Of a stretch of DNA of 60,000 nt, positions 1 to 14,100 are shown in pieces. The stretch is from Apostichopus japonicus. Its lineage: Eukaryota > Echinodermata > Holothuroidea > Aspidochirotida > Stichopodidae. The DNA lies in the NCBI RefSeq assembly GCF_037975245.1, contig NC_092573.1, forward strand, positions 24,149,265-24,209,264. The letters are read 5' to 3'. The notes below the pieces were generated by a model. It was not told the DNA's origin, searched no databases, and saw nothing but the letters and a program-made list of their open reading frames with translations. Position 1 is the first letter of the stretch, and every line of letters begins with the position of its first letter. A program made the position numbers and the translations under genes.

Positions 1-3000
1 AGAGGGTGATACTAAAAGCAGCAAATCTCTCTGAAGGTTAGTGCTTTTAGTCAAAAAGGAAATTTCTTCCACCACGTTATCGCTGTCATATTTTTAAAAA
101 CTTTTGAAGGGGATGTAAATCATGTCATAAATCAACGCAGGTGACTTCAGTGTTCTTTGATTCACACGATAAGCATTTAAACGATCATAATGAAGAGAAA
201 TTGTTAGAACTGCGATTCTTCTGTAACTTCTATCGAGATAAATCAAATGGAATTTTGGAAGTACTGTTGATGGTGCACTGTTACTGTAGTAGTTGAAATG
301 CTGTAAAATGAAAGGAGAGGATGTAGTTGGGAAAGGGAGAGGATGAGGTATCGAGGAGGAAAGAAATATTTGATTTGCTTCCTTACTCCGAGTACCTGTC
401 TCCTCACCATTTCTGCACTCATTCTCCTGTGTAGAAGTAAAGTGACCTGGTAATCTTTTGACCTTCCACAGTGACCGGTCACCTCCCAAAAGATAGGGAG
501 GACGGAGGATTTAGTTAGTAGGTGCAGATGATGGGATAAGAAGGGGAGAGGAAGTTATTTGTGACAAAGAGGTCATACTGACAGTTAGCATGTCAGGCTA
601 CCTGTGGAAGCAAAGCTTAAAAAACAGGGAAAACCCTTAAAAGTTTAATGATTACAGAATGTGCTTGTTGTGTTAATCTTACTTTCGATCTGTCATCGAT
701 AACTCTTCTATTTTGATTTTGTTTCTTTGATCACTGAGAGAGGATAAATTATGCTGTATTGGGATTCACACATGTACACCTCGGGATGGATGTTGATTAT
801 TGCCTCTGGCATTCATTTGTTCCTCGTTTTCCCTCCTCGGTCGGGTGGTCTATTCTTTACGTCAATTTCGTACCTGCTTCCAGTCAATACATATGCCGAT
901 GCTCCAGAGCCGTATATAATTACACCATTATGTAACCTAGATAGAACTCTTATGCCAATCTAATGGCATCCCAATAAACAGTCTAATTAGATTCAAGGAG
1001 ATTTGTTAAGCAGAGTTAAAATGCATAGGGGGTCTCGGAGAGCTTTGATTAAAGCTGTAACAGGAACGAAGAAGAAAGGAGAGGAGGACTATATTATAGC
1101 TGAATTTTAGAGATTGAATGTGATAGGCAGGCAAAAGGTTAGGCACCTCTGAAAATACCTTTTTGCAGTTGAGGAGTCCTCCAGCATATGCTTAAAACAT
1201 TGATGAATAATTTTGTGTTGCAGAATGGCCCAAAGCTTTCATACCCAGAACGAAACCGGTTCTGAGTTCAGTCCCAATTGTAGTAAATTAGCTAATTAAT
1301 TAACTAAGTATAAACTATTATTGTATACATAAAACAACACTACTCTTGTGTAAAGCCAACTAATTAAATTTTAATCTGCTGGTACCGTTTTGTAAGGCTC
1401 AAAGACAAAGAGAAATAAGGTGTAGCGAAACATGATCTTTTGCTGTATACCACTACCAAAATTGAACTAGGGAATGATGAAATACAGTAGGCATAGACTT
1501 ACAATTTAGGCATGACAGTTTGAAAATCAAACTATATATGACATTAAATTGAAATTGTGGGACACAAAATTTGCTTTATAGGATTAAACAGTTAGTTACT
1601 GGGTGATAAGTAGCAGCTTATGTGTAAATATTACATGCCTCAGTTTGAATGGTACAAAGTATTTTCCAAGGTGCAAAGTGTCTGCAAGCTTTCGAGCCAA
1701 TTGTGCACACTAAATAAATGGCTGAAGGAATGAATGAATTAATGAACACAAAACAGTGATTGAAGGGACGAACGAACAATTGAAAGATCGAATAAATTAA
1801 AAACTAACTTTGCACCTCAAGATATTTACCTGTATCCTCAACACACTTACGTTCTGGCTGTTCTGATAAAGCACTGTTGAAGATATCCAGTTGAGTATAA
1901 AACTGTAAAGCTGATGTACTTATTTCTCAAAACCAGGAGTGTATTTGGAACTGTTAGCAAATGTTTTGCGATTACATGTGAAACCACATCTCGATAATAC
2001 CACATTGTTAAGTGAAGACCACATCTCAATAATACCAATTTGTTAATTGAAGACCCCATCTCAATTATATATACCCCATTTCAATAATACCACATTGTTA
2101 ATGGAAGACCCCCTCTCAATAATACCACCTTTTTAATTGAAGACCCCATCTAAATAATACCACATTGTTAATCGAAGACCCCCTCTCAATTATACCATAT
2201 GGCTAATTGCAGACCCCCTCTCAATTATACCATATGGCTAATTGCAGACCCCCTCTCAATTATACCATATGGCTAATTGCAGACCCCCTCTCAATAATAC
2301 CACCTTTTTAATTGAAGACCCCATCTCAATATTAAATACAGTACCACATCGTTAATTGAAGCCCCCATCTCATTTTGTTGCACCAATCTCAATCTGGTTT
2401 GCGGAGATTGTTCCCACTGTTTTGTGATCTTGGAGGTGAAAAGTTGCTATCCTCAGAGAGACTTTGAGAGCTATAGCTGGGTTGAAGTTTAATAATTTAT
2501 TCCACTCTTCCTGTAAAGGGTTAGTGGAAAAAGGTGTACTTCTTTCTACTGTAGCAATGTGGGGATCATTTCTATTCGATTTGTACCTCAATGACCAGAA
2601 AGAGGATACTGTAGTGGCCCTAAATTTTTAGGTGGAATGAAGGTTGAGGAAAGAGTAGGCTTATGTGGCAGTCCTTCCTCAGGAATTGTTGAGGGGTTGT
2701 CCAGGGATGATTAAGTTACACAAGAATCAATTTCTTTAAATTGGTTGACAGTTGACCGTTTAATATAAAAGGCAGAGCTAAGTTGTAGCCGGAGTTTGTT
2801 GACGGAAGACTGCCTTTATAGTACTTGAAGTTTACCACAAATTAACATGTTTGTATGCTTCATTAAAAGACAGCCGTATCAGAATAAACAACAAATTTTA
2901 ATATCAAAACACTGGCTGCTTTCCTTTCAGCCATACTGCCTTTTATAGAAATTCTTTGATTTCAAGATCACCAAAGTGAAAGAGAGTGATCAATAGAAAG

Positions 3001-6000
3001 GATGGGACGAAAATTCCGCAAAAAAACCCACCTAGCTTCACTTCTGAATGGTATATATATAAATTGTAATATTTCAAAGTCGATTGATGCCGTAATTCAT
3101 GCAGTTGCTTTGGCAAATGAATCGATAGTTCAGATACGATTTTTTTCAAACCGTCTCAATCATTTCACCTCAATTACCTGTGAATATGATAATGTAAGAA
3201 ATAATATCTTCAGTGTTGTGTGTGTGTGTGCTGAGTGGTAACTGAGAATCGCAAATACATGTCATTAGTCTGAATATTTCTACACCGTCAGCTGCTCGGC
3301 GGACTTTTCTGTGATTTATTTCTGAAATGTGTGGGAGATAGAATCGGAGATATATTTGTTCTGCATTCTTATATACATTAACCTAGATTTATCAAATTGC
3401 AGTCAGCTGATTTCTGCCCAGAAGAGACACCGGCAATGTTCTCTGCTCTAGGGAGGCAGAGTACAGTAAATCCATTTCTCTCTCCTCGTCTCTCGCAAAG
3501 TGGCTTGAGCCGTCTTACAGTTTTCCCGCCTCACGTTTCTCTCCTTTGCTATTTATCATATTATAGACTAGTCCTTGCTTTGTGTGTTGCATTTGATCAA
3601 TATATCTCCTTGATTTGATGACATGTGCCGATGAAATCTTAAATCCATCAAAATCTGTCTATGGGTTTTTGATTCGTTTGTAGATTTGAAGTGGACACAG
3701 ACTGGCTCAAGGAGTCAACTGGTTATCTTAAATGATGGAAAACTTTGGCCATTTTCTCAAAAATATTTCACAGTGCATATAAACAATGTCATGTAATGCT
3801 GAATAACTATTAAAAGGGATTTGTCAACTCAAAGTTTGTAAAATGTATATGGTTCACATAAGAACACTGTTCTTTCTGGATTTTGAAACATGTATTAGTT
3901 TAAATCTAAACTGTAAATTCCTTATGAGTGAATGACATGGTTGATGCCCACAAGGGGAGTGCTACAAATCTTTTCTGGTTCTCACTTAATTCTTGGACAG
4001 ATTTGTTGTGCATTGCTATTGCAGTTCATGCTCTTCTTGTCGTGTCTCTTTTGATTTTCCTGTCTGGCATGTCTTGTATCTGTGGGGAGTTTATCATCAT
4101 AATACTGTAGTCTACGCCATAAAGGAATACTGTGAAATCCATCTTTCGGCAGATAAGTTATGCAGCATCATGTTCGGAAACTGTTTGACCGTCCTCCATG
4201 ATCGGCTCACTGTGTATACCTGTTGCCAGAAGGAGACTTCTTCAAGCCTTTGAAAAGTCACAATCAAAGGTTGATCTTCATGTCCTGTCTATGACATTAA
4301 TTAAGTACCTATTACTTCCAGTTTCATGCTACCATCTTTGAACTTTGCCGATGTAGACGGAAAATAGAATGAAAGATAAAAACAAACACAAAACACGAAG
4401 AAGAAGAAGAAACAAACAGAAAGAAGTGAAAGCAAAAAGAACTGTCGAGCGAACAGCATTATTGAAGTCAATCCGTCTCTCTTTGTCAGGGATCCGAGGA
4501 CACTGGCATGTCCTCTGATCGGCCATGTGGAATACTGCGCTGGGTTTGACTGATAGAATCATCTCAATGGATGTAATGAGATTACCCGACCAAGTATGAC
4601 AAGTGGAAACGATGTGTAAGAGACACAACCGTAGAGTCAATACTCTCTTCTCTTCCTTATACGCTCCTCTGTGTTGTGTCAAATGTTTTTCAAGGACTGG
4701 GAGCTCATAAGAAACAAACACAAACACATCTATTCAATTCCACGATTTTTAATGTCTCCCTTGCTTTGCCTCAATACAGTAGTCTGATAAAAAGTGACAG
4801 AGTTTGAAAGAGGAGTAGAGGAAGAATTGCACATCAGTCAGTTGTTGTTGTTTATTGTCAGTTTATTATGAAGATTAATTATAGAATTAGAGTAAATTCT
4901 GCTCCTATCTTTAAGAGGAACTAAATAGTAAATAGTTCAGGTATAGTGAGTGAATCATGGTTTGCATCTTACAACTGATTCAGCCAGATTAAAAAGTGCA
5001 GCTACAGCTTGGCCAGGAAGAGAAGTACATCTCTGTGTGTTTTGGCTCTTCAAAAATGTCTACAAGGAAATGCGGGGAATGAACACTAAATGTTGCCATT
5101 TTTATTTGGCAGTGCTTAATTCTCAGGTCATTAAATTGCACAATAATGCAGTGTATAGTGCTGTCAAACTCTCTCTGGTACATTGGCAACAATGTCAGCT
5201 TCCTGACTCTCAATGCATTCACCTACCCATTAGAGATGACTCTTGTTGTAATTAATAACAAAGAAGTCACCCAAGAAAGCGCCTGGGACACAAAAAGCCA
5301 AACAACTTTGATCTACTCTCGACCTTGTTACCCTCACAACGAGACGGTGTGATAATGATTGGTGTTACAATTAGGTACCACAGGTTTCTTGGAAAGGGGA
5401 TAGACACTTAACTTGACCCTAGTTGTATTCTATTAAAAACCTTGAATCCTCTAGCTTGTGACTATATCCACACCCTCCTCAACCTACCTACCGTTCAAAG
5501 CATTTCACTTCCTACTGCATGTTCCACCTTACATTTCCCTGTGGAATTTGCCAGACATATATTGTATTAACACCATCCCTTCATTCATTTTCTTCCTGGA
5601 ATATACCCTAAAGACCTTATTGCTTTAAACACCATTGAAGGTTGTACCAAGGATGATACAGATGTGAAACATTATTAAAGTCACTCAGTTACACTTGAAT
5701 AAAACAGTTCAAATTTTAATAGCATTTCACTCAGGACTTAAAAGTTGGATAAACTTCACTTTTTCATTATCTGCCTCCATTCTACATATGCACTCAAATT
5801 TACGTACAGTAGCATACAAACGTTGGTTAACATTCTAGCTTTAGACGGCACAAAGCAATAAAGATGACTTTGTAATTTCATATTTTTGCATGTGTTTGTT
5901 CATACTGTGTATCCAAAGAGATTTTACGCATTCTTCACTGTGTACACTCTCAATTATATGTCTGAGACTGCTATACATAAGGATTACCACAGAGAAAGTG

Positions 6001-6414
6001 GGCAGTCCCCCGGAAGTGGGGGCGCAGTGCAGAAATGTTCCAACGATGTAATCGTGGGTAGATAGAAAAGTGAAAATCTAGACTGGGAGATAGGTACAGT
6101 AGTATCGTCGCATGTAAATCCCGAAAACATTAAGCTTTGAGGATGTAAGCCCCAAGACGTGTTCCCATTTTCAACCACTGCCCTCATAACTTAACAGTAC
6201 TAACTAACATACTTCTGAATCCCTACAGAGTACTGTAGGTGCACATATTTCCTGCAGAATTTTGCTTGCAGGATTTCCAAATAATGGATCGGTGGTCGTC
6301 CTCGTTTCCTTTCCAGACAAATATATATACCCTCCCGGCCGTTGAGAAACATAATTAACCAATTTGCCGAGACATTAATTCAAATTTCCCTTCTTTTTAT
6401 TTTGTTCCTTGCAG
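1..6414. other. SNX27 upstream intron or 5' region; no exon recognised
   Basis: I searched both strands for the missing first half of the PDZ and saw nothing convincing. The region is AT-rich with a 35-bp minisatellite (1984-2375). It is taken to be the large first intron, with exon 1 before the window; that is inference. Confidence 0.6.
1984..2375. repeat. 35-bp minisatellite
   Basis: About eleven diverged copies of a unit containing AAGACCCCATCTCAATAATA and CCACATTGTTAATTG. Unit starts at 2126, 2161 and 2196 show the 35-bp period. Some units carry the variant CATATGGCTAATTGC, itself repeated three times, which points to later local duplication. Confidence 0.9.
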
Positions 6415-6649
6415 GAATGGAACGACGGTGGAAGGTGCAACTCATAAATTTGTTGTAGATCTCATCAAAGAAGGCGGTGATTCACTCACGCTGACTGTGA
6501 TATCAGTGCCGAACTATCGTGATCAGGAAAGGACGGAAAATAGCGAGGACTCCTCAGGCTACTCCAACTACGATTACAGCGACCGGAAACCTCTCCCCAT
6601 AACAGTACCAGACTATCAGTCCGTGTCTGAGGGAACTGACAAATTTGTG
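6415..6649 (+). CDS. SNX27: SNX27 exon: PDZ C-terminal half plus linker
   Basis: Acceptor TTGTTCCTTGCAG ends at 6414 and donor GTAACG starts at 6650. It reads [20 protein letters not shown] and on to SLTLTVISV, the PDZ alpha-B helix and last strand. The His of ATHK is the alpha-B1 position that in class I PDZ domains contacts the Ser/Thr of the ligand. A Ser/Tyr/Asp-rich linker follows, then PITVPDY, the start of PX. The exon opens with one base of a split codon, so an upstream PDZ exon must exist. Confidence 0.92.
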
Positions 6650-9600
6650 GTAACGCTTTTGCAAAATTATTCTATGGTTTGCATCGCTGCCCCCCCTCCT
6701 CCCTCACTTGCCTACACCTCACAACCATTGCACCTCTATTTTAACATATCTTGAGTGACCTGGTAATTAAATTTATGTATTAATTAGCACTGACCCTGAC
6801 AGAATGACCAGCCACTCTCAGTATTTCTATGGACTCCTCAATCAACCATCCGCAGTGTCTAGAATGAAAGTCTTTAAGGAAGCGGCAAATTTTACTGCCC
6901 TCCTCGCTTACCTGTCTCCCCACAACCTTAGCACCCTCGTTCTGCAGTGCCTAGAATGAACTGATAACATTTGTCTATCTTTGTGATCTGTTTTAACTTT
7001 ATAATGTAAGTCATTAATTTTTCCTCTTATTTTGACAGATAAAAAAAAATTATGTTTCCATTCTCATCTTTTGATGATATGTTAGTTTTCTCATTCTTGA
7101 ATTGTTGATTGTTAATAATGAAATAAATTTTTGAAATGTGCAAATATCAAACTAAGAAGGAAATTAATACAATACAAAATATCATGTCTTCTCTTACTCT
7201 TGCCTTACTTGAAATTATGGTATTTAACCGCAGAAGGCATTTGGGAATTAGCCATCCGGTGGGTCTGAGGGAGGGGGATGGGGGGAGAAGAGTGGAGTGG
7301 AGGATGGGAACAAAGTCTGCATAGGAATAAACAGTGTGATACATCCAGATCATCAGAATTTAAAGAGATTAACAGGAGATATTAGTATTACCTCACATGA
7401 CTGACAAGATTAATTGTCGAATATCCTCCGATGAACTGACTCAACAAGAAGTGTACTGCACAAGTTATTTCTGTAGATATTCAGCATGAAGTGACTGAAA
7501 TTGTATAAAACATATAGGGCTTGTGTATGAACTAACTAAGTGTATGCAAAGAACATGGTAGGGAAATATTCCTTCTCACAAGACTTGTGAATCTACATCT
7601 AACTGTCGTCAACAATCAGGCATCCTTAAGACAAGACTAGTCATCAATTTATTAAGTATTCCTGAAACAGATTATAATCTTCTTTCTCCACTTACCTGTC
7701 TCTACACAATCACTGTACTCTCATTCTATTGTGTCTGAAGCCATTTGTTTATGGTTTGACATAGACCACTCACCAGTGGTTAGTCACTTCCAGTCTCGCC
7801 CCTCTGTTTGCTTTTTTTAATTCCATTAAAAAAGGAGATAGTTCCTTTTTCTTCTTTTATTGCACAAGTATATATTGTAAAGAAGTTTACCTTTACAAAA
7901 ACTGCTTTGTGTCTGTGCAGACTGTGCCAATGTTAGGTTGTTTTTTACTCTGTTACACGCAATGTTGTTGTTCAGATCGTTATCTGAAAAGTGCATCGAC
8001 ATCAAAAGTTTCATGAATGTTAAGAAAAAAAAATTACCTTAATACCCGTGATGAGAATTTGTATGAATCAGTGACTCATTCCTTCTAAAATTTGATTTCT
8101 GATGCAGATGAACAGTGGTAGTATATGGTTGTGAGCACTGGCGAGTTGCTGTCAAATCTTTTAATGCAATCAAGTGGTTTATTGCATCAGGGGTTTGCCA
8201 TTTATTGCTGATCATGAAAATTATCAACTCATTATAACATGAACTTTCATGTGATTGTATGGCAGATATATTGACTCTGCCCACGTAAATTGATATTTTA
8301 TAAAAGACATACCGTTTTCTCCGAATCTGTTAAAAAATTATAAGCCATCAGTAATAAAGATTCTTTGGTTGAAATGTGGCAACAGTGTCTCACTTTGTTT
8401 GCGTGTGCTACATGGTATTTTTCAGCCACCAAAATTCTTAAATACTTGAGCCGAAAGTGTGTTTGTACAGTAGTATTAGTTATTGTAGTAAACATCAAAG
8501 AGAGTAGAAGTAACAAATAAAATTGTAAGATATTTTTTTGCTAGGGTCACAAAGAAAATAACTGTATAATACATTTTTTGAGCATTTGATTCAAAACCAG
8601 TTTCATAAATCTATTAGCATGGTATTCATAACTTTGTGAAAATCGTCATGTTCACAAAACTAAACCATGTTTGTTTATCATGATAAAAACAAAATTTACA
8701 ACATGAACTGGGGGTTTGGGGAGGGTATTGGCTGGATGGGATTGGGACAGGTGGTTGGAGTGGGAGGAGGAGGAGGTTGGGTGTCCCATGGATAGTAAGT
8801 AGACCTTCATCCCAAAAAATTTGCTACATTTTACGGGGGTTCTGGGGGGGGGGGGAGAAGGGTGATTAATTCATCTGATTGTATTGTGAAGGTTAATTAA
8901 TCCTTTTATATATTTCTTGTTTTCTTCTCATCTGTACAGGTCTACAACGTGTACATGTCCGGTAAATTACTAGTCTCACACAGGTATAGCCAGTTTGCAG
9001 ATCTACACAACCGACTGAAAAGAGAGTTTGTAGATTATGTTTTTCCAAAGTTTCCTGGAAAGTGGCCATTTTCCTTATCCGAACAGCAGCTAGATTCCAG
9101 AAGAAGAGCATTAGAACATTACGTAGAAAAAGGTATTAAATTTACAGTAGATAATTTTTTTTTTTTGCTTAAATGTCTCTCATGCTGTTCGTTTAATATC
9201 TGCTCTCTTTCTCTGTGTGAAATGACACAATGTTTTGTAAATCGTACCTGCCTCGTTAACGCCTTTTCTTCAAATTACCTTCGTCCCTTAAAGTGATCGG
9301 CTGCCCTCTGGTAACCAAGCATTAAGTGATAACTTCCCAGCATGGTTGCACCTACGGTACTATCTGATCGCTTCATCTTAGCAACACACTTGTTTTCTCG
9401 CTTGTCATGCCACCCCTTGAACGAGTCGAATATACTTGCATGCTGATCCTTGAATAATAAGATATTTGCTAAGTGATGAATGGCTTATATTCAGTCTCTT
9501 GACGTATTGATTATATGCTCTTTTGATCTCGATATAGAAGTTGATGTAAACAGGGCAATTAACGGTTACCAGCGGACAGATTCAGTTAAACAAGCAGTCA

Positions 9601-11031
9601 GGAGTTACAATGTTATCGAAAGAAACGCTTGGCTGTTTGATAGAAATTGGCCAGTTCTTCGGATATGCGATATCAAAGCTGTGTTTTTGCATTAGATGGT
9701 ACTGTAACATTGTGTCATTCCTGACAGAGCTGTGTAGATAATATTCACACACACACACATTGTATGTCCCATAATATGGAAAAGAATTCTTTGTGGTTTA
9801 AACCATTTGGCTGCTCTAAGTATCCAGAAAGTGGATTCAGCCAATGCATCAATGCTTTTGTGTTGCACAGATTTTATGAAATGCTTACTTTGTTGTTTCA
9901 TTTTGCAATTGTTTTAAGTTTATACCTAATTTCACTAGTCTGGTTGCAATACCGGTTTGATATGTGTACAGGGGGACACACTTTATAATGACTTATCTTT
10001 CCTATGAATACATAGGACAATTACAGTGCCACCCTGACGTATGACAAATCAAAGTAAAAAGTGCACTGGATGGCGGCACATACAAAATGACAGGTCCTAA
10101 AGTTTGGGTGGAAAGCTGCTTTAACTTGATTTAACATGTACAGTACATCTAAATGTGTATACTCGGATTGGGCAACACCTGTGTGACCTGCTTTGGGTAT
10201 AGTATTGCGGTCCAAACACAACCGATAGGTCTCAGGATACGGTACCACTTCCCTCTTTCATATTTAATGATTTAGCATACTCTCTCTCTAGTTTGTTGAT
10301 ATCAATAATCATAACTTAGTGTCAGCAATAATGAAGTCAGGTGAATATGTTGTAATCTTGCCGATTTCAATAATTCCCTCCTTTGCCCCTCCCCCCCTTG
10401 TCACCCCCCTGTCACCCCTTTGTAATGTAAAAGTCGATCCATGTCAATGGTTATTAGTAAGTGTCAGCTAGCTATCGGTGTCTATTCTCAAGTCAACAGC
10501 TCTGTACACAGGCGGATTTTGATTGGTTAGCTACAAGAATCTGTTACTTGATGGATAAGCGACTGTATATACTGTTTAATAGTTAATTTGAAAATTTTGT
10601 CCCCAGATCAATCATGTTATAAAGGAATTGTGTAAGCGTTTATTTTTCTTCTTACTTCAAATACATGAAAGCCCCCATCATATTTACTCAGGTGCTGAGC
10701 ACTGTTTTATTTGCTTACTGTCAATTTGACTGTCTCGTGGAACCAGGCTCGGAAATGAGATTACATATTTTAACAGCCCTTCACAGTCGATTGCATTCTT
10801 ACTTTGTAATATCAATTGATATCAGAATCGAATTTTCATTGCCAACTGTGTGTGTATCATTATTATCATACCTGCAGTGTGTTCTGTAGGATAATAGTTT
10901 CGGTTATTTCTGGTAACAGTTGGTGTTCAATATCATATTAGGTTTCCTGCCAAGTAAAAATTAAATGATAAATACTAGATTTTTGAGTTATTAATCGATC
11001 TCATAACAGATGATTGAAACCTTTTGAATGT

Positions 11032-11100
<69 letters not shown>

Positions 11101-14100
11101 GTCTAATTCTACATTTACATCACAAATGAATCTATTCTTAAGCTACTTTGCATAGGAGAATTGGAGCAGAAGTTGTTGTTGTCATTATTTCTGTTATATA
11201 TCATTACCAGTTTTGCATATATTACAGCAGATGTACATCAACAGGCCTGGAAATTTCAGTATATTTACCTCGCTAAAATGCCAGTCGATTTTGCCGTTTT
11301 CCAGTAGACAAAATAGGACACTGACAAATGATTTTCTGCCAGTAGGCATTACAAACACAGTAAGTCGGTGAAAAATTGTCAGCCAAAGAATCTACAGGTT
11401 TCCATACCTACAGTAACGTAAGTCCCAGTAATACTGTCTATTATTAGCAGCAAGTATTTAATTGGACTGCTCTCGAAAGCCTGTACAGTAACTGACGTGT
11501 GTTGTGGCTAAAATTGTGAAATTGCGTTGCCTGATAGAATTCAAGCCCTTGTTTGCATTTTAAAACTCTGGGTAGAAGTTAAACTAATACCTAGTTAGCT
11601 ATATGTACAGCTTTTGGCTTGAAGTGATGCTACATAAGGTTGCTGCAGACTAGAGAAGAAGCCATACTTGCCTCTTCTAATGAGAAATAGACCAAAGTTG
11701 GCTTACTTTGGTATTAATACAGTCTAGTTTCCAGCCAGTTACTCAATAGCAGGGCAGATTTTTAAGGATATTTTCTGGATTCCCCTCTAACTACCAGGCC
11801 TTACAGTACATTTTGTTTCCCCAAAACAGCAAATTTGATTGTCTGAATAAATGTGGCAAACTTAACAATGACCAATATGTACACTGTAGGAGAGATGTGT
11901 AGGTTTGGTGAATAGAACACCAATATATACACGTTAGGAGAGATGTGTAGGTTTGGTGAGTAGAACACCAATATGTACACTTTAGGAGAGATGTGTAGGT
12001 TTGGTGAGTAGAACACCAATATGTACCCTGTAGGAGAGATGTGTAGGTTTGGTGAGTAGAACACCAATATGTACACTTTAGGAGAGATGTGTAGGTTTGG
12101 TGAGTAGAACACCAATATGTACCCTGTAGGAGAGATGTGTAGGTTTGGTGAATAGAACACCAATATTTACACGTTAGGAGATATGTGTATGTTTGGTGAA
12201 TAGAACACCAGCTTTGGGGGTGATACCAATTTTATCATTTCACCTATTTGGGGGTATTTAGTTAGTTAAAAAGGTTTCTGAATTTGATGTAAATAACTTG
12301 TTGTCCGCTTGTCAACCTCTGCAGCTGATTTTGGTTGTCCGAACATAAATTTGGTCATCTCAGACGACTGGTCTTCTATTTAAAATTTCCCTGTTTAACA
12401 AAGAGAGACTGACTATGTGCATCACCTACTAGCACAATTTATCACCCTTTAAGACTGCTTAATTTCTCAAAAAATCTTAGTAGTTTTTCGTTACCAAAAA
12501 CTACGCTATTTGCATTCCCCTCTTGCCGAAAACTTACACCAATAATACCATTTTTTATTCAATGTTCTGCCCAAATGTTGTTTTCAGAAGTGATTTGTAC
12601 GATCCGGATTTTGTTTCTGTAACCTTTCATATGACAAATACAGTACTGTAGGTATGTGAAACAGGAATGACATTTCCTGTAAGCTGCATCCTGCTTTTGA
12701 TATTATGGAAAATGGTCAAGTGAGGTTGGAGTACATGGGGTAATCTAATATGCTTTTAGAGGTACCAACCTTTGGCTGGCATCTCTTTATGGTAACTATT
12801 TTGAAGAGATAGATACTCTGTGAGAAAGGTTCTGATAAAATGTAGTTGAGATTTGTTTGTTTTTACACTCGCAAGCTGAATTTTGTAGACCAGGGTTGGT
12901 TTTAAAGTGAGTTTGCTTAATATGTCATCTTGTTGAAAACATGGACTTTCTGTTAAGGATGTTCAACCAACAAAGTTGATATTTCACACAATTAATTTTT
13001 CTAATGGTTATTCTTTGACTATGAACTTAATTGGAAATAAAACTGATTTCCCCTTGGAAAACGTTAAGGATAGTTCTGTCTTCTCTAACCATGGAACCAA
13101 AGAAAAATATGTCCTTACATTACAAAAATACAAGATTCCTTTCCTCACAGATACCAAACAGGTCTTTCTAGATACTTCATGTAATGAATCAATAGCTGAA
13201 CCAATTAAACACTTAAATGAATTTCTATGTACAAAATGTTGATGTAAAGTCAAAGCAATTAAGAAGGGAAAATCGTGCAAAATATACACCACAGCCTCAA
13301 GCAGGGAATAGTATTAGCATTCATATTTTGTTTAGCAGTGCTTGAAAGTCTCTCTTAGCAGTTTGGAAATTTCTCTCGTGAAATACTATGGTTCTAGTGT
13401 CAATAACTGCTATCATCTTTGCACAGTTTGCATAGAGAGTTGCCCATTTAAACATAGCATTTTACTATGTGTTATCATATGAATTCTTCCCTGGAATCCC
13501 TGTCAAGGATGTCTGTTTTAAGTCATCAGCCTTGTACCTTGGGTTTTGCTTGAACTCTGTTAAAATGAAAGCCGGGGGTTTCGCTTGAACGCTGTTAAAT
13601 GAAAGCCGGAACTTTATAAACGTTTACTCAAGAAATGTTATTTTAAGTTTGGCAGTGGAAAAATCAAGCAAATGCTTCTTGAACTCCCTGTCTCCAATAA
13701 ACAATTTCCTTTAAATTGGTGTACATCTTGTACACATGGCTATATTCGTATCTCCTACCAGTTGCCTCTCTCTCCTAAGGTTGCCAAGGTCATCATCGGT
13801 CAATCAAGATGCTCTCTGATTTGAAGATGCCACATACTCTAGAAAAGTCATGTTGACCAGCGGCTCATAAATGTTGACCATTCTCTGCATTATGGTTGTA
13901 ATTTGTGTTTCTTACAGGCACCATGGATGGATTCTTGGCTCACAGACTACTGTATTACAGCAAGGTGTCCTTCAAATGAATAGTAACATGGAAAAAAAAA
14001 GGTGGATCATTCTGAATTTCTGATACAGTGATGCTAAAAGATGTATCCCTAACATATTTTTTGGTTAACAGTGACCTCCGTGAGGGTGATAGCAGAAAGC

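Larger units (their letters stand above)
6650..8939. other. SNX27 intron
   Basis: No exon seen. Holds two copies of a dispersed repeat with CTTACCTGTCTCC (about 6895-6960 and 7683-7745), a G-rich run at 7260-7312 and G-rich stretches at 8700-8790 and 8834-8856. Confidence 0.7.
9133..14071. other. SNX27 intron
   Basis: No further exon recognised. Contains a CT/GTCT microsatellite and a 48-bp minisatellite (separate entries). The remainder is unremarkable AT-rich sequence. Confidence 0.7.

Noticed and set aside
4329-4727. 132-residue minus-strand open frame with hydrophobic C-terminal segment
   Set aside because: Sequence is not family-like and composition is ordinary for the region. It lies in presumed intronic DNA with no supporting signals.
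11801-12163. 120-residue minus-strand frame with a 16-residue repeat ([16 protein letters not shown])
   Set aside because: The unit is 48 bp, a multiple of three, so one stop-free frame stays open by itself. No start context, splice sites or non-repeat coding sequence supports a gene.
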